From contig JAFAZW010000063.1 in NCBI GenBank assembly GCA_019239415.1, positions 1 through 63,227 on the forward strand: a stretch of 63,227 nt of DNA. Reading direction: 5' to 3'. The position numbers were made by a program, and so were the translations under genes. Below the pieces are notes generated by a model. The model did no database searches, was not told the DNA's origin, and saw only the letters and a program-made list of their open reading frames with translations. Below, one piece after another: positions 61,713 to 63,227 of the stretch. This DNA comes from Alphaproteobacteria bacterium. GTDB taxonomy: Bacteria > Pseudomonadota > Alphaproteobacteria > Sphingomonadales > Sphingomonadaceae. Every line of letters begins with the position of its first letter. The first letter of the stretch is position 1.

Positions 61713-63227
61713 TCATGCTCTGGAGGCGGAATAATAGTCCTGAAGGGAGCGGACTTCAAGATTGTGCTCCCTCAGCGCCGCGATCGCGCGGGTCACCGCC
61801 GCGCTCGAGGCGGCGGTGGTGAAATAGGGCACCTTCGCCATCAGGGCGGAGGCGCGGATGGAGGCGGAGTCCTTATGGCTCTGCCACCCTTCCGTGGTGT
61901 TGAAGACGATGTCGACGTCGCCGTCCTTGATCCGGTCGACGATGTGCGGCCGCCCCTGCGCCACCTTGTTGACCCGCTCCACCTCGATGCCCTGCGCGGC
62001 GAGGTAATCGGCCGTTCCGGACGTGGCGATGACGTGGAAGCCGAGCTCGCGCATGGCCCTGACCGGCGGCACGATCAGCGGCTTGTCGCTGTCCTTCACC
62101 GACACGAACAAGGTCCCGCCCTCGGGCACGAAGGTGCCGGCGCCGATCTGCGACTTCATGAAGGCATGGGCAAAGTCTCCAGCAATTCCCATGACTTCTC
62201 CGGTGGACTTCATTTCCGGCGACAGCACCGGGTCGACCCCGGGGAAGCGTGCGAACGGGAACACCGCCTCCTTGACGGCGATATGCGGGACGTCGCGGTG
62301 CAAGGGCAGGAAATGGATCAGCGGCTCGCCGGCCATCACCCGCGCCGCGATCTTGGCGATGGGCGTGCCGATCGCCTTCGCGACGAAGGGCACGGTCCGG
62401 CTGGCGCGCGGGTTGACCTCGATCAGATAGACGTGCACGTCCTTCACGGCGAACTGGACGTTCATCAGACCCACCACGCCGAGCGCCAGCGCCAGCGCCC
62501 GCGCCTGCCGCTCGATCTCGGCCACGATCTCCCCAGGCAGGCTGTAGGGCGGGAGCGAGCAGGCGCTGTCGCCCGAGTGCACGCCCGCCTCCTCGATATG
62601 CTGCATGACGCCTGCGATGACGACGTCGCTGCCGTCGGAAATGGCGTCGACGTCGACCTCAATCGCGTCGCGCAGATATTGATCGATGAGGACCGGGCTG
62701 TCGCCGGAGACCTGCACCGCGGTGACGATATAATCGTCGAGCTGGGCGGGCCCGTCGACGATCTCCATCGCCCGGCCGCCGAGGACGTAGGAGGGCCGGG
62801 TCAGAACCGGATAGCCGATCCGCTCGGCGACCGCGATCGCCTCCTCGCGCGAGCGGGCGATGCCGTTTTCGGGCTGCTTGAGGCCAAGCTTGTTGACGAG
62901 CGCGGCGAAGCGCTCGCGGTCCTCGGCGAGGTCAATCGCGTCGGGCGAGGTGCCGAGGATCGGGATGCCTTCCTTCTCCAGCGCCGCGGCGAGCTTCAAC
63001 GGCGTCTGTCCGCCGAACTGGACAATGACGCCCACCAGCTCGCCCTTCTGCTGCTCGACGTGGAGCACTTCGAGCACATCCTCCACGGTCAGCGGCTCGA
63101 AATAGAGGCGGTCCGATGTGTCGTAATCGGTCGAGACGGTCTCCGGATTGCAATTGACCATGATCGTCTCGAAGCCGGCCTCATCGAGCGCGTAGCAGGC
63201 GTGGCAGCAGCAATAATCGAACTCGAT
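61713..63227 (-). CDS. carB: Carbamoyl-phosphate synthase large subunit, C-terminal half
   Basis: CarB makes carbamoyl phosphate for arginine and pyrimidines. The fragment holds about the last 504 residues and runs off the right edge. It begins [18 protein letters not shown], the linker before the second ATP-grasp domain, then has [21 protein letters not shown]. The carbamate-kinase half follows ([31 protein letters not shown]), and the allosteric MGS-like domain occupies the last 140 residues ([25 protein letters not shown]). The frame is open throughout. Confidence 0.96.
   Translation of the reverse strand: MEFDYCCCHACYALDEAGFETIMVNCNPETVSTDYDTSDRLYFEPLTVEDVLEVLHVEQQKGELVGVIVQFGGQTPLKLAAALEKEGIPILGTSPDAIDLAEDRERFAALVNKLGLKQPENGIARSREEAIAVAERIGYPVLTRPSYVLGGRAMEIVDGPAQLDDYIVTAVQVSGDSPVLIDQYLRDAIEVDVDAISDGSDVVIAGVMQHIEEAGVHSGDSACSLPPYSLPGEIVAEIERQARALALALGVVGLMNVQFAVKDVHVYLIEVNPRASRTVPFVAKAIGTPIAKIAARVMAGEPLIHFLPLHRDVPHIAVKEAVFPFARFPGVDPVLSPEMKSTGEVMGIAGDFAHAFMKSQIGAGTFVPEGGTLFVSVKDSDKPLIVPPVRAMRELGFHVIATSGTADYLAAQGIEVERVNKVAQGRPHIVDRIKDGDVDIVFNTTEGWQSHKDSASIRASALMAKVPYFTTAASSAAVTRAIAALREHNLEVRSLQDYYSASRA

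Overview
The window is about 63 kb of very GC-rich, gene-dense bacterial chromosome. Gene content and order point to an alphaproteobacterium of the Sphingomonadaceae, Sphingomonas or a close relative. The markers are recA beside what looks like the start of alaS, dusB-ntrY-ntrX-hfq-hflX-mazG with a double-domain Hfq, eno-ftsB-pdhA-pdhB with a lipoyl domain on E1-beta, carB-greA, an ispDF fusion and many TTG/GTG starts. No prophage, complete insertion sequence, CRISPR array or rRNA operon was seen. Almost everything is core chromosome, with a few accessory islets.

Layout. 1-4.6 kb: recA, a divergent ketol-acid reductoisomerase, miaA and serB (head to head with overlapping starts), and a PilZ protein. 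4.6-8.7 kb: a Sel1/SPOR protein, then a ParA / ribbon-helix-helix / TPR-SPOR lipoprotein operon. 8.7-12.1 kb: a periplasmic binding protein coupled to a CHASE3 HisKA_2 kinase, and a beta-carbonic anhydrase. 12.3-16.9 kb: lipA, a RatA/Coq10-like gene, cinA, ispDF, dusB. 17-26 kb: ntrYX, tandem hfq, hflX, mazG, a retropepsin-like protease, a metallo-hydrolase, tatD. 26-34 kb: small proteins, an Lrp regulator diverging from a symporter, an L,D-transpeptidase, a Tat-exported GH1 enzyme, a NYN protein, a truncated TIR ORF and ettA. 34-40.3 kb: an M28 peptidase and a TonB receptor / YfiR / CHASE8 hybrid-kinase operon. 40.4-46 kb: two tRNA genes separated by a run of hairpins, a histidine kinase, two tandem TPR paralogues, yaaA. 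46-55 kb: gyrA, trmFO, a BLUF photosensor, a repeat-bounded DUF559 nuclease gene, an EF-hand protein, a phytoene-synthase-like protein, pdhBA. 55-63 kb: ftsB, eno, a putative stress-envelope cluster, a rhomboid protease, greA and the 3' half of carB.

The most distinctive feature is the abundance of short structured repeats. At least six families of 20-90 bp palindromic elements lie between or inside genes. Two 55-bp copies in inverted orientation tightly bound the DUF559 endonuclease gene. They differ at only six positions, and all six are compensatory changes in two hairpins. The tail of one copy supplies the gene's Shine-Dalgarno sequence. A related inverted pair has been absorbed in frame into the linker of PdhB.

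Other points of interest are a YfiBNR-like signalling operon whose output is a phosphorelay rather than a diguanylate cyclase, a CTG start for hflX, divergently overlapping start codons of miaA and serB, an alternating purine-pyrimidine tract in front of gyrA, and a chromosomal ParA/RHH pair next to a SPOR protein. Product names rest on motifs read by eye; no database search was run.
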